61,000 nt of DNA from Glandiceps talaboti (GCF_964340395.1 NC_135558.1:19805371-19866370); one strand, 5' to 3'; shown: positions 16,642 to 47,230, counted from the stretch's first letter. The notes: generated by a model not told the origin, from the sequence alone. Program-made: numbers and translations.

Positions 16642-17839
16642 AGAATGTAGTTTTCTGTACATGAAATTATCATCATATACAAGCTATGCATGTAACGTTA
16701 TATTGAGTTTACCAGTCGCTTTATTTTGAATACCTAGATATGCCGTCACGGTGTTGGGGCGCCCTCACTCGGGCCTTGCCCACTCATTGGTGAGAACGAA
16801 ACCAGGCGACGTATTGATAGCCACATACCTCAATGTCTGCATACATACCAATATCGTAAAAGTATCGCGTCTTTTGGAATAGTCTTGCTCGACAAAAAGA
16901 GTATTCCCTCTTATAAAACCATCATTGTTTTCAATTGTGAATTTTTGAGTAAAATACATGTAACTGGTCATACTAGTCCAAGTTTAAAAAGTTGCAATTT
17001 ACGACAAAAATTCTCTTTTTTATGATAAATTTGTAAGAAATCTGAAACATATTTCTCAGCTACGCAGTAAATGGTCACTGAAAAGCAGACTTAGCTAAAA
17101 TAGTTTATCTGGTGACCAACGTAACATATAATAAGACATGAATGTACATATATCCTTGTCATTATTTAACTGTTGTCGTGCGTATTTGATGGAGGCGACA
17201 TAAGGGAGTGATTGTCTACAGCTGAATGCCAGAACTCCCAAAGACTAGATTGGTGCACTACCGACCAAGGTCAACATCTCCGCTCCACCACCATATCCCC
17301 ATGTCCAATACCATAATGTTCCCGAGCCCCCTTCACAATCTTGATGAGACCCACTCCTTTCCTCGCACCGCAACTGACAATTGATTCACTGCATGGTTGT
17401 CAGTAGTATTTTGACTGATATATGTTCTAATATTACAACGGTGCCAGTGATGGGATGTGGCAACACAGAATCACAATATAATGCAAAGTTAGTTAATTGT
17501 TTGTTTGGTTGTCTGTCTGTCTGTTTGTTTGTTTGTTTGTTTGTTTGATTGTTTGTTTATTTGTTTGTTTGGCCAAAGTAAAATGTTATCTTCCTCTAAT
17601 TCCATGTCTAAAAGGTAAACAAGTTGATTTCAGAGAGACGGGAGAATTTAACAGTTGTCGTAGGTCAAAGGTAGAAAAAAATTGCTAACTAACTTAAGAC
17701 AACAAAAAATGTTTCCAGGGATATGAGCTTAAACAAAAAGTATTGTGTTGCAAATGAAGAACCACAGCAGACATGTAAAATAAAAATAAAAGACCTAGAC
17801 TATTCTTCAGAAAGTTGGTGTGTTGACCATGTCATTTTT
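16642..17839. other. intergenic region between PON B and the dehydrogenase gene
   Basis: The first part is the duplicated 3' flank shared with copy C. A TTTG/CTGT repeat (17490-17570) follows. No other gene seen. A GGGGCGCCCTCAC motif near 16755 recurs near 39357. Confidence 0.5.
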
Positions 17840-18077
17840 TCAGTCCAACTTTGGTGGCGGTATGGCCTTAAATCCTTTGCCAGGAAATATGGCATTAGCC
17901 GTCCCCACAGAAGTAGTATCTTCGAGTAGGTGCATTACTGTTGATGTAATCTCTGGCAACCTTCATAGAGAGAATGTCATTTTATTGGTTTTACAAGCAC
18001 TCCAAATACAACATGTCTATACAAGACGGGGAATAAATTAAGCAAACAAACAAACAAACAAACAAACAAACAAATAA

Positions 18078-18117
<40 letters not shown>

Positions 18118-21100
18118 CCAAGCAAACAAATGCACCACTACCACCACCACCACCACAACCACCATCACCACCACCACCACTACTACTACTACTGCACAAT
18201 TATAACAACATCAATCATGACTTTTATCTTTAGATTCACTGGCAAGTTATGTGAGAAAATGGTATATATTAAAGTAGATTTCAACAGAGTCTTCTACAAA
18301 CTTACTTGAGAAAAGGGACAGCTTCAAACACTTTTGTAAAATCGTCAGTATATTTAGTGCCATGTTCCATCGCAAATGGAAAGAATGAGGTATCTGCAAC
18401 CATTGGACAGATGGCTACAACACGAATTCTATTATCCTGTATGGCTGGTTCAAACTGCGAAAACAACAAAGCATTGGAAACATATACACCAAATTGTCAA
18501 GGGTATGAAACTGTCTATTGTATGGCGATATTAATATTCCGAGACGCAAATTTAACTTGATCTAAAAACGCCCTCACTTGGTACACGTGTCAAGGTTTAA
18601 AACGCATCCCTCTCCAACATCTATGGCTTGCGTTAGCAGGATGACGGAGACAGAATAATGTACCCACTCCAAAATGTATGAAGCTACACTAAGTTTATTA
18701 CTACTATGTCATAACATATTTTCAAAGCCAATCTTAATTGTGTGGTGAAAATACAAAGAATATCAGTATTTCTACATTTTTTGGTAACAATTCCGAAATC
18801 ATAAAGTTTGAAGAGTAATATGAACAATTTCTCGTTTTACTCAATGAAGCAAATCTTATTCTACTCACTGCTACAGCCCGGGTGAAGCCAATGACACCGT
18901 GTTTACTCGCAGTATAGATTGGTGCGTATTGTCTTGGTATTAAGCCTACATAACATAAACATAACATAACGTAATCAAATGTAATGTAGCATGATAGCGT
19001 AACGTAATGTAACATAACGTATCATATCGCAACGGAAAGTAACAGAACGGAACCTAATGTAACTTATCGTAACATAACGTAACTTAACGTATTGTAACTT
19101 ACCGTAACATAATGCAATACACATGTGTTCATGGATATTGACATACAACCAGCGACAGGCAAGTATTTAAATGTGCAAGTAGAATTTGTTAACACTTGAC
19201 ACAGTATGTTGGATGTACAGAGAAAATAATTACACGACATAATTTGGTAAGAACAGTTTTGCAGCCTCTTTACACATTTTACAATAGTTCTCATTCATGG
19301 ACAAATTTCAAGTTCTCCTGGCATTCCATGTATGTGCAAAATGCCATAAAACAACTGTTCTTATCAAACCATATGTGTCTTATAAGCTTTGAATGTTGTA
19401 CCACTAATGCAATTAACTAATACAATTGCATTAGTTATTAATCCAATTCATATGTTTGAAAATACACTTTCCCTGTTTGTCACATGTTCCCTTTGCGAAT
19501 GTGTGACTGTCACTAGTTGCAAAATGAGGAAACGTACCCATTCGTTTATAGAACGTATACGTTGGTTACATAATAACACTGTAAACCGTTATGGTAGATA
19601 TGCCTTATACACCATATTTCTGAATTGTTCATATCATAAATCGTAAAAGGAAACCAGTTCTCAAGAATAATGTTAATAAGAGCTCGAATGGCACCAACTC
19701 ACAAAACAAACTTTGATTGCTAAGGGACATTTTTTTATATCAATTTCTATTTTGTTGAACACTACTTCTAGAATCTACAGAGTAATGGTGACTCTCCGTA
19801 TTAAAATGGCACCCCATAACCAAAGTTTAAAGAATAAAAGCACATGACACTGACCGACGATTGATGACGTATTGATGACAACGCCGCCTTTGCCACCATT
19901 TTGAGTTCCCATGTACTTGACAGCCAGGTACGTTCCTTCAATTACAGCATTCTAGAAATAAGACATACGACGATATACCATAAAATTTGCTATTATTGTT
20001 ACAGGCATGTTACAGAAGTATAACCCCACTCGTTCTGTCTTTAACATCTGACATAGTACATACATGTGCGTGACTGAAAACATCATTGTGATAACCTAGT
20101 TCGAGTGGATCTCACAGAACGGCGAAATGATGTAAAAAGTCTTTCAATGGTTTAGTTATTTAATCCTAACAATTGTATGCTAAGTAATCACATATTTGCC
20201 ATGTATGATTTGATTACATCGACATATGAACAATAATTATAATAGTTTAGTTTTTAAATTGTACAGCATGAAATAAACTGAAGAAATGCCGAATGTAACA
20301 TAATCATGAAATAATATTTTGAATCCCCAAAACACTTAATGAAATCTCTCTCCACATATAGTTCATTCGACAATCATAATCCAGCCTACCAGATTTACTG
20401 ACAACATTAGCTCCCATTTGAATTCATTCAGGAAACCAGCATTATTGCAGACGATGTCCAAATGACCAAATTTGTCTACACAGCCCTTGAATGCAGCTGG
20501 AAATAACAATACAAGACAATACGTGTCAGTTCTTCTTCTTTTTTCTCTATCATGATTCTACTTTATGTCAATGATCTATGATTAATTTCCTACTTTTAAG
20601 AGTATATCGACGAGTCTCAATGATTTCATAATGATTAATTCATTAATTGTTGGGTTTTCTGATTGTACAATTTTACATTTAGATTGTGAAGTGTATATTA
20701 TAATTAAACAATTTAGACGTGATTCGAATAACGGTGGGAATCTGATAAAAAATTGATGTAGTGTACATGGAGCAATTTCTTTTTGGCTGTTACGCTTACT
20801 GTCGTTTGTTCTTTAGTGAGCGCTCGTTACATACATCTGGCACACAATACCATAGATTTTCCCGAACCACACGAGAGCGCTGAGTGAATTCACTCAACAA
20901 TGAAAATGCGTAATATGCCGAAAGATACGTGTACAATAATTCTGAGCGCTCTGTTCGAAAAGACCACCAGCACAGATCATAAACAACGATATTATTGTTA
21001 TTGTTTAGTCATTCTCTTTCTTTCAGTTTCGAATGTTGAGTGTTATATTGTAAGACGATTCTGGTTGGCTACATATAAGTACGAATTTGGTTCGGGAAAA

Positions 21101-22219
21101 CCTATGGCATGGTATTGTGTCTGTAATGTATGTAATGAACCCTCACAAAAGAGCAAACAACCGTAAACACAACAGTCCAAAAAATCGCGCCATGTACACT
21201 ACATCGGATTTTAAGCAGATTTAACGAGCGCTCACAAAAGAGCAAACGACAGTAAATGTAACAGCCAAAGAGAAACCGCAATATGTACACTACATTGGAT
21301 TTTTATCAGACTGTGTCCAAGTCAATGGGCAGCTGGTAGATTAAAGATTGCTATGTGAACATTCTTATCTTAAGTACTTTACTGAGGCTGCAATGAATTT
21401 CATGCTCTTCATTTAGTTGAGGACGTATACAGGCAATTGTGCCGTTATAGGTCTATGCTAGGGATAATAATTGTCCGAATCATTTGAGCACACAATGAAA
21501 AAAGCACTCTATAAAAGTAACTTTATTTATCTATGTATCATTATTATTACAATTATAAATGTATTGTGAACTAATACAACGCATCAGACAAAGGGCATCA
21601 AATCCGGCACACACATAGTTGTGATCAAAATAATTACCAACGTTAATCCATCCCTCAAAAGAGATTCTTCAAGAGATGAATAAATGGTTACAATCATGAA
21701 CTAAAATGTACCTTCCAGCTGCTCCTTAGAAGTGACGTCACATTTGTCAAAGACTGCTTTGTCTGCTCCATACTGACTGCGCAGGTTTTCAAGCGTCTCT
21801 TGCCCAAGCTTTTCATTGATATCAGCAAGATAAACAGCCTGTTAAATCGAATTAATTTTAAGTATGAAGAATGGTGAGGTTACGGGTTAGAAGTTCGATC
21901 GATACGACCTCTAACATAGTCACAATTCAGCATGGACATACCATGTGATGACGTGTTAAGTAACATATGGACTGACCCAGTTACTGAAATGGAGGGCTCG
22001 ATAAATTTTCCAGACACGACTGGTCTTGGCTGTTTACCTGGCAGACAATATTTGTTTAGCTACGGCTTTTGTTTAAATATGACATAATAATCTGTCCATA
22101 TGGTGACATGCAGGAGTGTTTACACCATACCCATACATGTCTCCTTGTCAGTTCATGTAGTAGGTAAAACAAACATATACATACATGCATACATACATAC
22201 ATACATACATACATCCATG

Positions 22220-22285
<66 letters not shown>

Positions 22286-23046
22286 TACATACATACATAC
22301 ATACATACATACATACATACATACATACATACTTACTTACTTACATACGTATGTACCTGAAGAAAACAGCAGAGCCAGGATACGAATGACTACGTGCCAC
22401 TTTAAGGGTATCATATACATATGATATATATGATTTATTGAAGTCTTAAATTATACAAGCTTAAGTGTGTGAATAATGTTTATGATAGTCCGTATATTCT
22501 CGCTAAGTTACAATTACGTTTCAATGTACCACAGAGGAGATCTAGAATTTTACTTGTTTTAGACCTGATGTCAGTATAATTAATTTTTTAAGCACTGTGC
22601 CATTCAGAGATGTATGACAACTGATAATAATCTTTCTTGTAGTAAGTCGAATATTGACTTTAATTTATCTCTGAAAAATATTGAAAATGCAATTTTGTAA
22701 TTTTGCCTCAAGTCAACCTGGCAAGAATGGTTTTATATATTGTGCCTTGCAATGGGTTTTTAAGTGCATTTTGTTCGTTTACATTTTCTGTGTTGTTCTC
22801 TAGTTTTTTTTTTTCATTTTAGAAGCCTGTAAATGGGATTTGCACCCGTTAGTCATTAATGTTAGATATACATAGCCCTTGGTTTGATTTCAAGCAATAC
22901 CGACGTATGGGGTATAACACCGTCCCTACATAGCTCAAAGTTCATTTACCCACCTTTGCTCCGTTCTTGAGGAACTCTTCTGCAATTGCTTTTCCCATAC
23001 CTTCTGCAGCCCCGGTGATTAATGCTACTTTGCCTGTTAAACTCAT
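17840..23046 (-). CDS. HPGD-like: short-chain dehydrogenase/reductase, HPGD (15-PGDH)-like, seven exons, 256 aa
   Basis: Exons in reading order: 23046-22954, 21838-21712, 20496-20390, 19951-19855, 18945-18869, 18454-18306, 17960-17840. All splice in frame to TGA. The product is a classical SDR: cofactor motif TGAAEGMG in MSLTGKVALITGAAEGMG, an Asp after the second strand (YLADIN) that favours NAD, a CDVTS segment, NNAG, a catalytic Ser in INTSS, and YTASK with the Tyr-Lys pair, then ICPMVADT. Order, length and exon number fit 15-hydroxyprostaglandin dehydrogenase (266 aa in human), which oxidises the 15-OH of prostaglandins with NAD+. Actual substrate is inferred, and other SDRs remain possible. 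It sits opposite to the PON genes, between copies B and C. Confidence 0.87.
18043..18195. repeat. (CAAA)n-(CAGA)n-(CCA)n compound microsatellite
   Basis: Lies in the last intron of the dehydrogenase gene. The unit changes stepwise from CAAA to CAGA, then to CCA and ACT triplets. Confidence 0.9.
18946..19110. repeat. degenerate pentanucleotide repeat (ATAAC/GTAAC)
   Basis: Intron between dehydrogenase exons 5 and 4. Units such as CATAA, CGTAA and TGTAA are strongly diverged, so this is an old array. A clean (ACATA)n array is found at 53276-53315. Confidence 0.75.
22180..22345. repeat. (CATA)n-(CA)n-(CATA)n microsatellite
   Basis: Intron 1 of the dehydrogenase gene. A CA core is flanked on both sides by CATA units and ends in CTTA units. 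Confidence 0.95.
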
Positions 23047-23088
23047 GACTGAATGTTTATGTCAACTACTATGATTTGACGAAAGGTA

Positions 23089-23094
23089 CTTATA
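23089..23094 (-). promoter_or_regulatory. possible TATA box of the dehydrogenase gene
   Basis: TATAAG on the - strand, about 43 nt upstream of the ATG at 23046. Position is reasonable for a short 5' UTR, but the motif is short. Confidence 0.3.
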
Positions 23095-23099
23095 CAGAG

Positions 23100-24510
<1,411 letters not shown>

Positions 24511-24908
24511 GAGAATATATTTTGGATATGTGTAATGTAAGACTTTAGTTTTGGGACAAGAAAGTGTCATATAATTAATGACCATTGAAACTTGTTTTTT
24601 ACACCAAACACGTGGCTAGCCTGCAACATTTACGAAAGTGCCTCAACAAAATGTCCTATATCAGTAACAGAAAAGAGTTAGAAAAGTAGTGATTACTTGA
24701 AAATGTTAAGAAAGTTGATAAACAAATACTTGCCCGTAATGTTGATTATTCCACCACCATCGCTTCTCCAATATATGATACGTTATCAGTATATCTTGTG
24801 ACTTAATTCGTTACAAAGTCATTTTCCGTGATGCATTGCGTTATCTATCAAAATTCTATTCGGTGTTTGCTCTAAACTCTGCGTGTGTTTGATCAACGTT
24901 CTGTAATT

Positions 24909-32245
<7,337 letters not shown>

Positions 32246-32649
32246 ATAATACATTTTTTGTACATGAAACTAGCATCATATACTATATGCATATGATGTC
32301 ATTTGTCGTTTTTGAATACCCCATAATAGTATGTTTTGTTAGATATGCCCTCACGCAAACAGGAATTACAAGGGGAGAGAGAACGAACTTTACCCAGACT
32401 TTTGAATAAAATGTGACCCTCCCGTGATTATTTTTAATGAAATGAAAGTGACTCTTGCCCCGTTTCCTAAAACATGACAGTCAATACACCCATCCCAAGT
32501 TTAATACCACAATGTCCTTCTTCACTACTGTGAGACGCTACTCCTCTCCTCACACCATTAATCGACTCTCTGCATGGTTGTCAGCAGCAATGTAATTGGT
32601 ACAAAGGTGACAGTTGTGGGATATGACGTGGCGAAGGGACATTTCTTAT

Positions 32650-40822
<8,173 letters not shown>

Positions 40823-40843
40823 TTTTTAAAGGCGTCTGTTTTG

Positions 40844-40849
40844 AATAAA
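40844..40849 (+). promoter_or_regulatory. polyadenylation signal of PON D
   Basis: AATAAA 22 nt after the stop codon, in the expected orientation. If used, the 3' UTR is very short. Confidence 0.5.
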
Positions 40850-40908
40850 TTACACGACATTACCATTCAGTTTGATAATGCTATTTAACTTGAATTCTAA
40901 GTTTTGTT

Positions 40909-40911
<3 letters not shown>

Positions 40912-40939
<28 letters not shown>

Positions 40940-40982
40940 ATGTATGTATGTATGTATGTATGTATGTATGTATGTATGTATA
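40912..40982. repeat. (TGTA)n microsatellite
   Basis: Lies between PON D and PON E, about 180 bp before the PON E start. The two genes are only about 340 bp apart, so this is part of the E promoter region. Confidence 0.95.
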
Positions 40983-41164
40983 CTGATAGCTCTTATTCCA
41001 TGGCGCCCTCAAGTGACCAAAGATGCTAAGTATTTATGCAGACAATTACGTGATTACTCTGAATCAGGTCATCTGGGATTGTTCTGCTATTAACTCACGG
41101 ATTAGTAGTTTTGTATGTCGTAATAGCACTTCCTTATTATCAAGGATTACTGAATCAAAGAGCA

Positions 41165-44100
41165 ATGATTCGTCGACTCATTCTGCTCATCATTGTAGCG
41201 GTTATAGCAACCAGGATGGCGAAAGTAATGTAAGTATATGTATATATGTACACGACTCCAACGTGCAAACTTTGACCCCTGCCATTGTATAGTACAAGTA
41301 GACAATGGGTAACAGTACAGTAACAAGATAAATCAGAAACCCAGAGACAGTGGTACCATTTTAGAATATTGTGATCACCACTTACTGGCTAGAAATATAG
41401 ATACCTAAAGCTTGCACATGTGTCTCTTCCTACCACGTAATAGTAATGATATTGCGACCATATATTGTGACATCTTTTGTCATACTGGCCTAAAGTCGGT
41501 ACAGAAAAATTAGTTTTTATTCATGGCAATGCCACGATGAATAACTATCCCAGTCCCTCCTTGTATCACATGACAGTCGGTTACTACAGTCAATTTCATC
41601 TTTATAACTTTCGTAAGCTCTAATATTTCATCCGGGAAATTATTACAGTTACGAAATAAATCCATTGATATAATGTTTCATGTTACATAAGGCAGATTAA
41701 TGCACTTGTCCCCATGTGGTCAAACAAAACACGACGATATTTACTTTCTGTCGTGAGCGGTGTTATGTCTAGCGCAGAGACATGTTGACTTTCTAGCGAT
41801 CCGCTAACGTGGAAAACCAACAACGAGTCTTTAGGCTTTGATATGTCATTTACGATAGTAATTATACTTGCACAGACCAATGCAAGTTCAAAATAAGTAT
41901 GGAATCTATATCTTGGTCGTCACGGCAACGCCTGTGTACGTCATTGGTTCTGCTCCGCGTGGTCGAAATGTGAGTCTAAGCGTTCAAAATTGCCATTTTA
42001 TACGTAGTGTACCTGGTGAACGTCCCGGGCCTCATACATGTTATACATATCGTTTTCATGCCGTATGTTTTCATTTATCAGATATATCATGGGATTTCAC
42101 AAGATGATCTACAAACATCAGCCTGGTCCATGTCGTCTTATACCAGGTCTAGGTAAGTTGTACATACCACAGAATACTTTTTTTTAAATCATACAAAATG
42201 CAATCGTGGATCGATTTGGCTTAGTATATTGTTCTTAGACCGCCTGTATTCCCATAACATTAAGCCCCATCTACACGCACTAAAATCCTTCCTGAGGTAG
42301 GACTTGGGATAGTTTGAAGGCCGTGTAGACGCAAACGCGTCCTGAACCTGTCCTGAAACTATCCTGACTGGGGACACCTTCGAGAGGTTTCCTCCTGCAA
42401 CGTCCTATGTTCTGTCAGGTCGGAGCCAGGAGGGAACGCGTGACATCTACGCCATAATTATCTTCCTCCGTGCAGACACAAACCTATCCTAACCCAGGTA
42501 GGACTCGCATGACTGCCTCGGGTAGGACGACCTACGTCTAGACGGAGCTATTGTCCAATTTAGTCTCGAAAGACTTTCCATGAGTGTTCATTATCGTGTT
42601 GTCGTTTTTGTTGAAACTGTGTACAGGCTGACGGTGGTGATTAAGGAAAGTCGAGGTACGTGCATGGTTTTGAAAACATTAAAAATTCAAGTCTGCGAGC
42701 AAAACTAATTGAAAAAACTTATGGAAGCGAGTGGCCTCCAAGATAAATGTCTAGATTATTTTATTTTAAATTAGGAAACAGCAGTTCAAATTTATGCCAA
42801 ATCAATATCTTGGTCTTCACTTACCATGTATTATCAAACAACGTCGATTAAGGTAAGACCGAGACGTAGATTTATTTCATACTACACAATCTCATCAATA
42901 GGGAACTTGCAATCCAGACTGAGCATGCTCAGATGCAAAGGACTATGGGATTTTCTGTGGTTATCGTAATACCTAATCTGGAGCTACCGATAAAATAAAC
43001 CTCCCACAATACTCAGGTTGACAATGAATTAATCATTTGTTTTTAACAACAATGTAACATTATTGTTTACAATAGTATTTGATTAGCATTTATTATCACA
43101 TTCAACATGGCGGGTTTGCAAGTTCCCTATTGTATTTTTTCTAATTTTCGTTAAGATTATGGTTCTGAAGACATCACTACAACAAGCAATGGTTTGGCAT
43201 TCATATCATCAGTAAGTAGTAGCTATAGCATGTATTTTAAGATGAATTTCCAAAAGAATTACGCAATGACGTCATTATGTTGACGTTGGTTCTAAAGTCA
43301 ATATCAGGTGCATGATACAGTAATTAACATAAACAATTAATTTATTCTAAAAAAACCAAAGCAACTTGGTAGCAATATTTTCTTGCTGAATTTAGGTGTT
43401 TGGTGATCAGTCTAGAGTGTCGAAGTACTTTTTTTTCTTGGTTTTGACCTTGAAAGTGGGATGTCGTTTCTAGAAAACAGAGCTTTGGGCTCGTATTTCT
43501 GAGACAATACTGAATAAATAAACCCAGTTTTGTTGTTTATTGTAGGGAGTAAGAATTCCAGGTGGCGCCAAAGTCGATCCATCCCGTATGGTACCAAATA
43601 TAAGAGGTCGCATTTACCTTTTTGACTATAACCGTCCCCAGAAAAATGCAGTGGAGTTGACCTTGAATGGTGACTTTGACAGAGATAACTTCTATCCACA
43701 TGGTATAAGTCTATATGAGGACCCCAACACAGGTATTGCCGAAGTATTTGTTATGTGTTTTATTACATGCAACACGTCATTCCACATGTTTCAAGGTTGT
43801 TCTCACTCATATTCAATTTGGTCGACTCCTAAACCTCTTTAATAGTAAACTAATTTAATTAAACAAAAGTTTTTTGCACTTGGTATTGCGCTGGGGCTAG
43901 CCGCTAATGACGTACTGTCGAGAACGGTAAACGGAATGTAAAGACAGCTTTAGCCTAGTCATAAATAGACTCTCTCAACAGTCCTCGGAGCTTCGAGTAT
44001 GGTTAAAACATAGGATTGTTTTGTATGTACTGATATCCACTGCATAATTGTACTCGAATATCCCTGTACTGTACGCCCTCATCGATCACATAGAGCTAAC

Positions 44101-46929
44101 CTATCGTTGATGTGTTAGTGTGACGCTCCGTGCATCGGGCTTCACGTTGAGCGTCACATTACACTAACACATAACATCAACGATATTTTAGCCCTTTGTG
44201 ATCGACGAGGGCTGTACAGGGATATTCGAGTATGCAGTAGATATCAGTACATCCAAACATAAATTAACCCAAATTTTAATCATATGCGAAGCTTCAAGGA
44301 CTGTTGAGAGTCTAAGTCATATACAACACATACAATTTGTATAACACTAGCAACTAATTCTACAATTTCGTTTACATATCTGATTTACATAACGGACGGA
44401 CTTTCTAATTAGCCTTGGTAAAATACTCCCCTAACACAGCGCAAACAAAGAGTTTGATACCATTTCTTTTTATTTGTGAACATCATGATTATGCTTGCAA
44501 ATCCAACTTTAATACACATCATGTCGCCTTCATCGACCGTAATGCCATCAAGGGTCTCTCCCCCGATGCGGCGTATCTTCAGCCTAGTGGTAAAACTGGT
44601 CAAATGCTTATTCAAGAATACTGGAATAATTGAATATGAAAGAGTAGTCGGAGAAATCAAACATCAAGCCGACTTCCAGTTTCGAAATTTCCAACTGTCG
44701 TCAGTTTTAAATTTGCCAATATATATCAGCAATCTACAACAACAGTGTGTACATATAAAGAATTCTATGTTTCCTTAGAAACAGTTCGACTTTTCGTTGT
44801 GAACCACCACATAAGTGATCAAGAAAGAATTGAAATATTTAGATTTGACGAAAATACTACTTCGTTGGATCACCTGAAAACTGTGACTGGTGAAAACATA
44901 TTAAGGTATGTCTACGTCTGTATACGTGCATGCATGCATACACATGGTCACTAGCACTAGACGGTCTGTAAATTTGTGGTATGATGTGTTCCGTTATGAA
45001 TTATACTTACATGTATATAATTTCAAAGACTACAACATGTCGAATAAATAGGTACAGCAATTATCTGTATCTGTTATTATATAACATAATAATTTAATTT
45101 CCAGTAAATCCAATCTCTGATGAGGGTTGCAAACGTATCATGTGTGAAAATAAACAATCATGTGATCAAACAACTCATGCTATGATTAACAATTTCAAAA
45201 TATCTTATAACATGATGGTTTCTTTCCATTCAAAGTGTCAATGATATTGTGGCTATTGGCCCCGACTCCTTTTATTTCATCAACGATATGTACTTCTTCA
45301 AGGACGCTGCCAAAACTTTTGAAATGATTTCAGGCATTGAATGGGGTTCAATTGGATTGTACGACGGCAAAACAGACAGAATAGCGATGTCGGGCTATGC
45401 ATTCCCAAATGGTATTAACGTGTCACCTGACGGCAGGTAAATTAAGTAATTATAAGGCAGTCTATGATTAGGGAATACTGTATAGTCTGATGACATAATG
45501 ACTTTGATTTCGAATCTCTCAAACATTATATTGTAAATTTTGATGGATGAATGGGTTGATGGATGAATGGATGTGTGTGTATGTGTGAGTGAGTGGATGG
45601 ATGGATGGATGGATGGATGGATGGATGGATAAATGGATGGATCGTTGGATGGGTGGATGGATGGATGAATGGATGGATGGATGGATGGACGGACGGACGG
45701 ACGCATGGATGGATGTATGGATGGATGGACGGACGGACGGACGGATAGATGGATGGATGGATGAGTGAAAAGACGGGTTGGTCAATAGATTGGTTGAATA
45801 TATTCATCATGAATGCACCTGAATATTCAACACATGCAATACCAAATGTTTTTTTTTGATTAGTAGTAATCGCAGATTCAGTAGAATATAGACTAGTTTA
45901 TCAAGGTCTAAATCTAATTATACGTGCAGGTATTTATACGCCACTTCAGCATTAAACGGGATATTACTAGTATTCAGAAGAAAAGAAGATAATTCAGTTG
46001 AAGAAATACAGGTAACTTATTACAATTACCATTATATCTACAACCATGCACACGATAACAGTTGTTTGCCTTGAATGCCGGGATTAATGATTGGTTGGTT
46101 GTTGGTGATACACGAAACATTGTTTAACCAATCAGAGATAGTCTTCTATTGTGACACTATTGGGTTATTTAATAAATACATTATTTTCCACTGTGATTAT
46201 TTAATAGCGTGTAAGTCTTGGAACAGTAATGGATAACATAGAGATAGACAAACAAACTGGTGATCTATGGATTGGCTGTCAACCAGCTATATATATGATG
46301 ACATCACATTCAATGAACGTCTCTGAGCCTGCCGGTTCACAGGTAGGTCAAACACTAACATTCCCGTAGCTCTGTGTGTGTCTGAACTGCGACGAATGTT
46401 CCTGTTTGTGCTATGTAAATTATTGAATATTTTGGACATGATCGCTTAGAGAATTGTGAAATAAAATTGGTCTGGGATAGCACCGGTGCATTTAGTCGTA
46501 ATTCTAGTATAAGAGTAGTATGAACGATTCGTGGTGAGGGGGCCGGGGTTGCTTTTAATAATCCCGCCCTCACCCTCCTTAGCCTAGGGACGAGCGCCCA
46601 CAACAATGAATCTGTCCGGATCCAAGTCGACTTGTGTAGTCACGTGACATCACAATCTGAATTCCTATTAAGATTCCATTTTTTTCATTTTTACCAAGAT
46701 AACGACAATATCACTATCCTCTGAATTCAAGATTTGCTTTCTGTTATAGGTCCTGCGTATTCGCTTTAATTCAAATAGCGCCCCCTATGCTGACATAGCT
46801 GTAAGAGAAGTTTTCATGGATGACGGGTCATTGTTGAGTGCTTCAAGTGTGGCTAGTTACTATGACAACAAAATGCTCATTGGAACTGTTTTAAGCAAAA
46901 CGGCATTTTGTGAAATAAAGGCGTTTTAG
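41165..46929 (+). CDS. PON: paraoxonase/lactonase-like gene E, nine exons, 367 aa
   Basis: Exons: 41165-41229, 42082-42152, 43156-43211, 43546-43732, 44779-44905, 45236-45436, 45930-46011, 46208-46342, 46750-46929 (TAG). Two acceptors are AAG. Hydrophobic start [17 protein letters not shown], then [102 protein letters not shown]-type [10 protein letters not shown] and a final FCEIKAF. Calcium ligands, both upstream active-site His and both disulfide Cys are kept. The GCHP His (PON1 His285 position) is Gln here, as in fragment F. This may change substrate range. Introns 2 and 4 carry inverted-repeat elements. Confidence 0.88.
42263..42549. mobile_element. MITE-like element with short imperfect terminal inverted repeats
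   Basis: Intron 2 of PON E. It begins AGCCCCATCTACACGCAC, and its end in reverse complement begins AGCTCCGTCTAGACGTAG. Inside are repeated CCTGAGGTAGGAC/GTCCTACC-type words in both orientations and a clearly higher GC content than the surrounding intron. No ORF and no convincing target duplication. Confidence 0.5.
43955..44324. mobile_element. foldback element with arms of about 170 nt
   Basis: Intron 4 of PON E. The left arm contains GACTCTCTCAACAGTCCTCG, TACTCGAATATCCCTGTAC and GTTAGTGTGACGCTC. Each is found reversed in the right arm with scattered changes. The loop is about 20 nt (CGTGCATCGGGCTTCACGTT). No coding capacity. Confidence 0.65.
45540..45765. repeat. (GATG)n microsatellite with GACG and GAAT variants
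   Basis: Intron 6 of PON E. Confidence 0.95.
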
Positions 46930-47133
46930 AATTGAAGTTAAAACTCGGTGTCACTGTTTTTTATTGCAGCATGTTCTTAACGTGTTTTTTTTTTGTACTT
47001 TTATGTTTCATCTACACTGGGCTGCTACCGACTTAATACACCTACATACAGTTTCAGTTACTTATTCACCTTATTTCACTTGGATTCAAAGTTATCTATT
47101 CCAACTTCAGGTTCATGTCCTACAGGTTCATGT

Positions 47134-47135
<2 letters not shown>
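46930..47135. other. 3' flank of PON E up to the (TA)n element cluster
   Basis: No AATAAA close to the stop codon was seen. A duplicated AGGTTCATGTCCTA (47109 and 47124) lies right at the start of the TA tract. Confidence 0.5.

Positions 47136-47223
<88 letters not shown>
47136..47223. repeat. (TA)n tract
   Basis: First of three TA tracts in the 47-kb cluster. It borders a solitary 3' tail segment. Confidence 0.95.

Positions 47224-47230
<7 letters not shown>

Larger units (their letters stand above)
8740..17470. repeat. segmental duplication unit 1 (contains PON B)
   Basis: Starts near GTTTTGGATATGTGTAATGT and ends just past GCATGGTTGTCAGTAGTA. The whole unit (promoter, exons, most intron sequence, 3' flank) can be followed in parallel at about 24510-32640. 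Differences are mostly repeat-length changes and insertions such as the SINE-like piece at 15432. Confidence 0.8.

Noticed and set aside
19196-19646. Short + strand frames in the dehydrogenase intron
   Set aside because: No splice context, no recognisable domain, and they lie inside the 18946-19854 intron of a well-supported gene.
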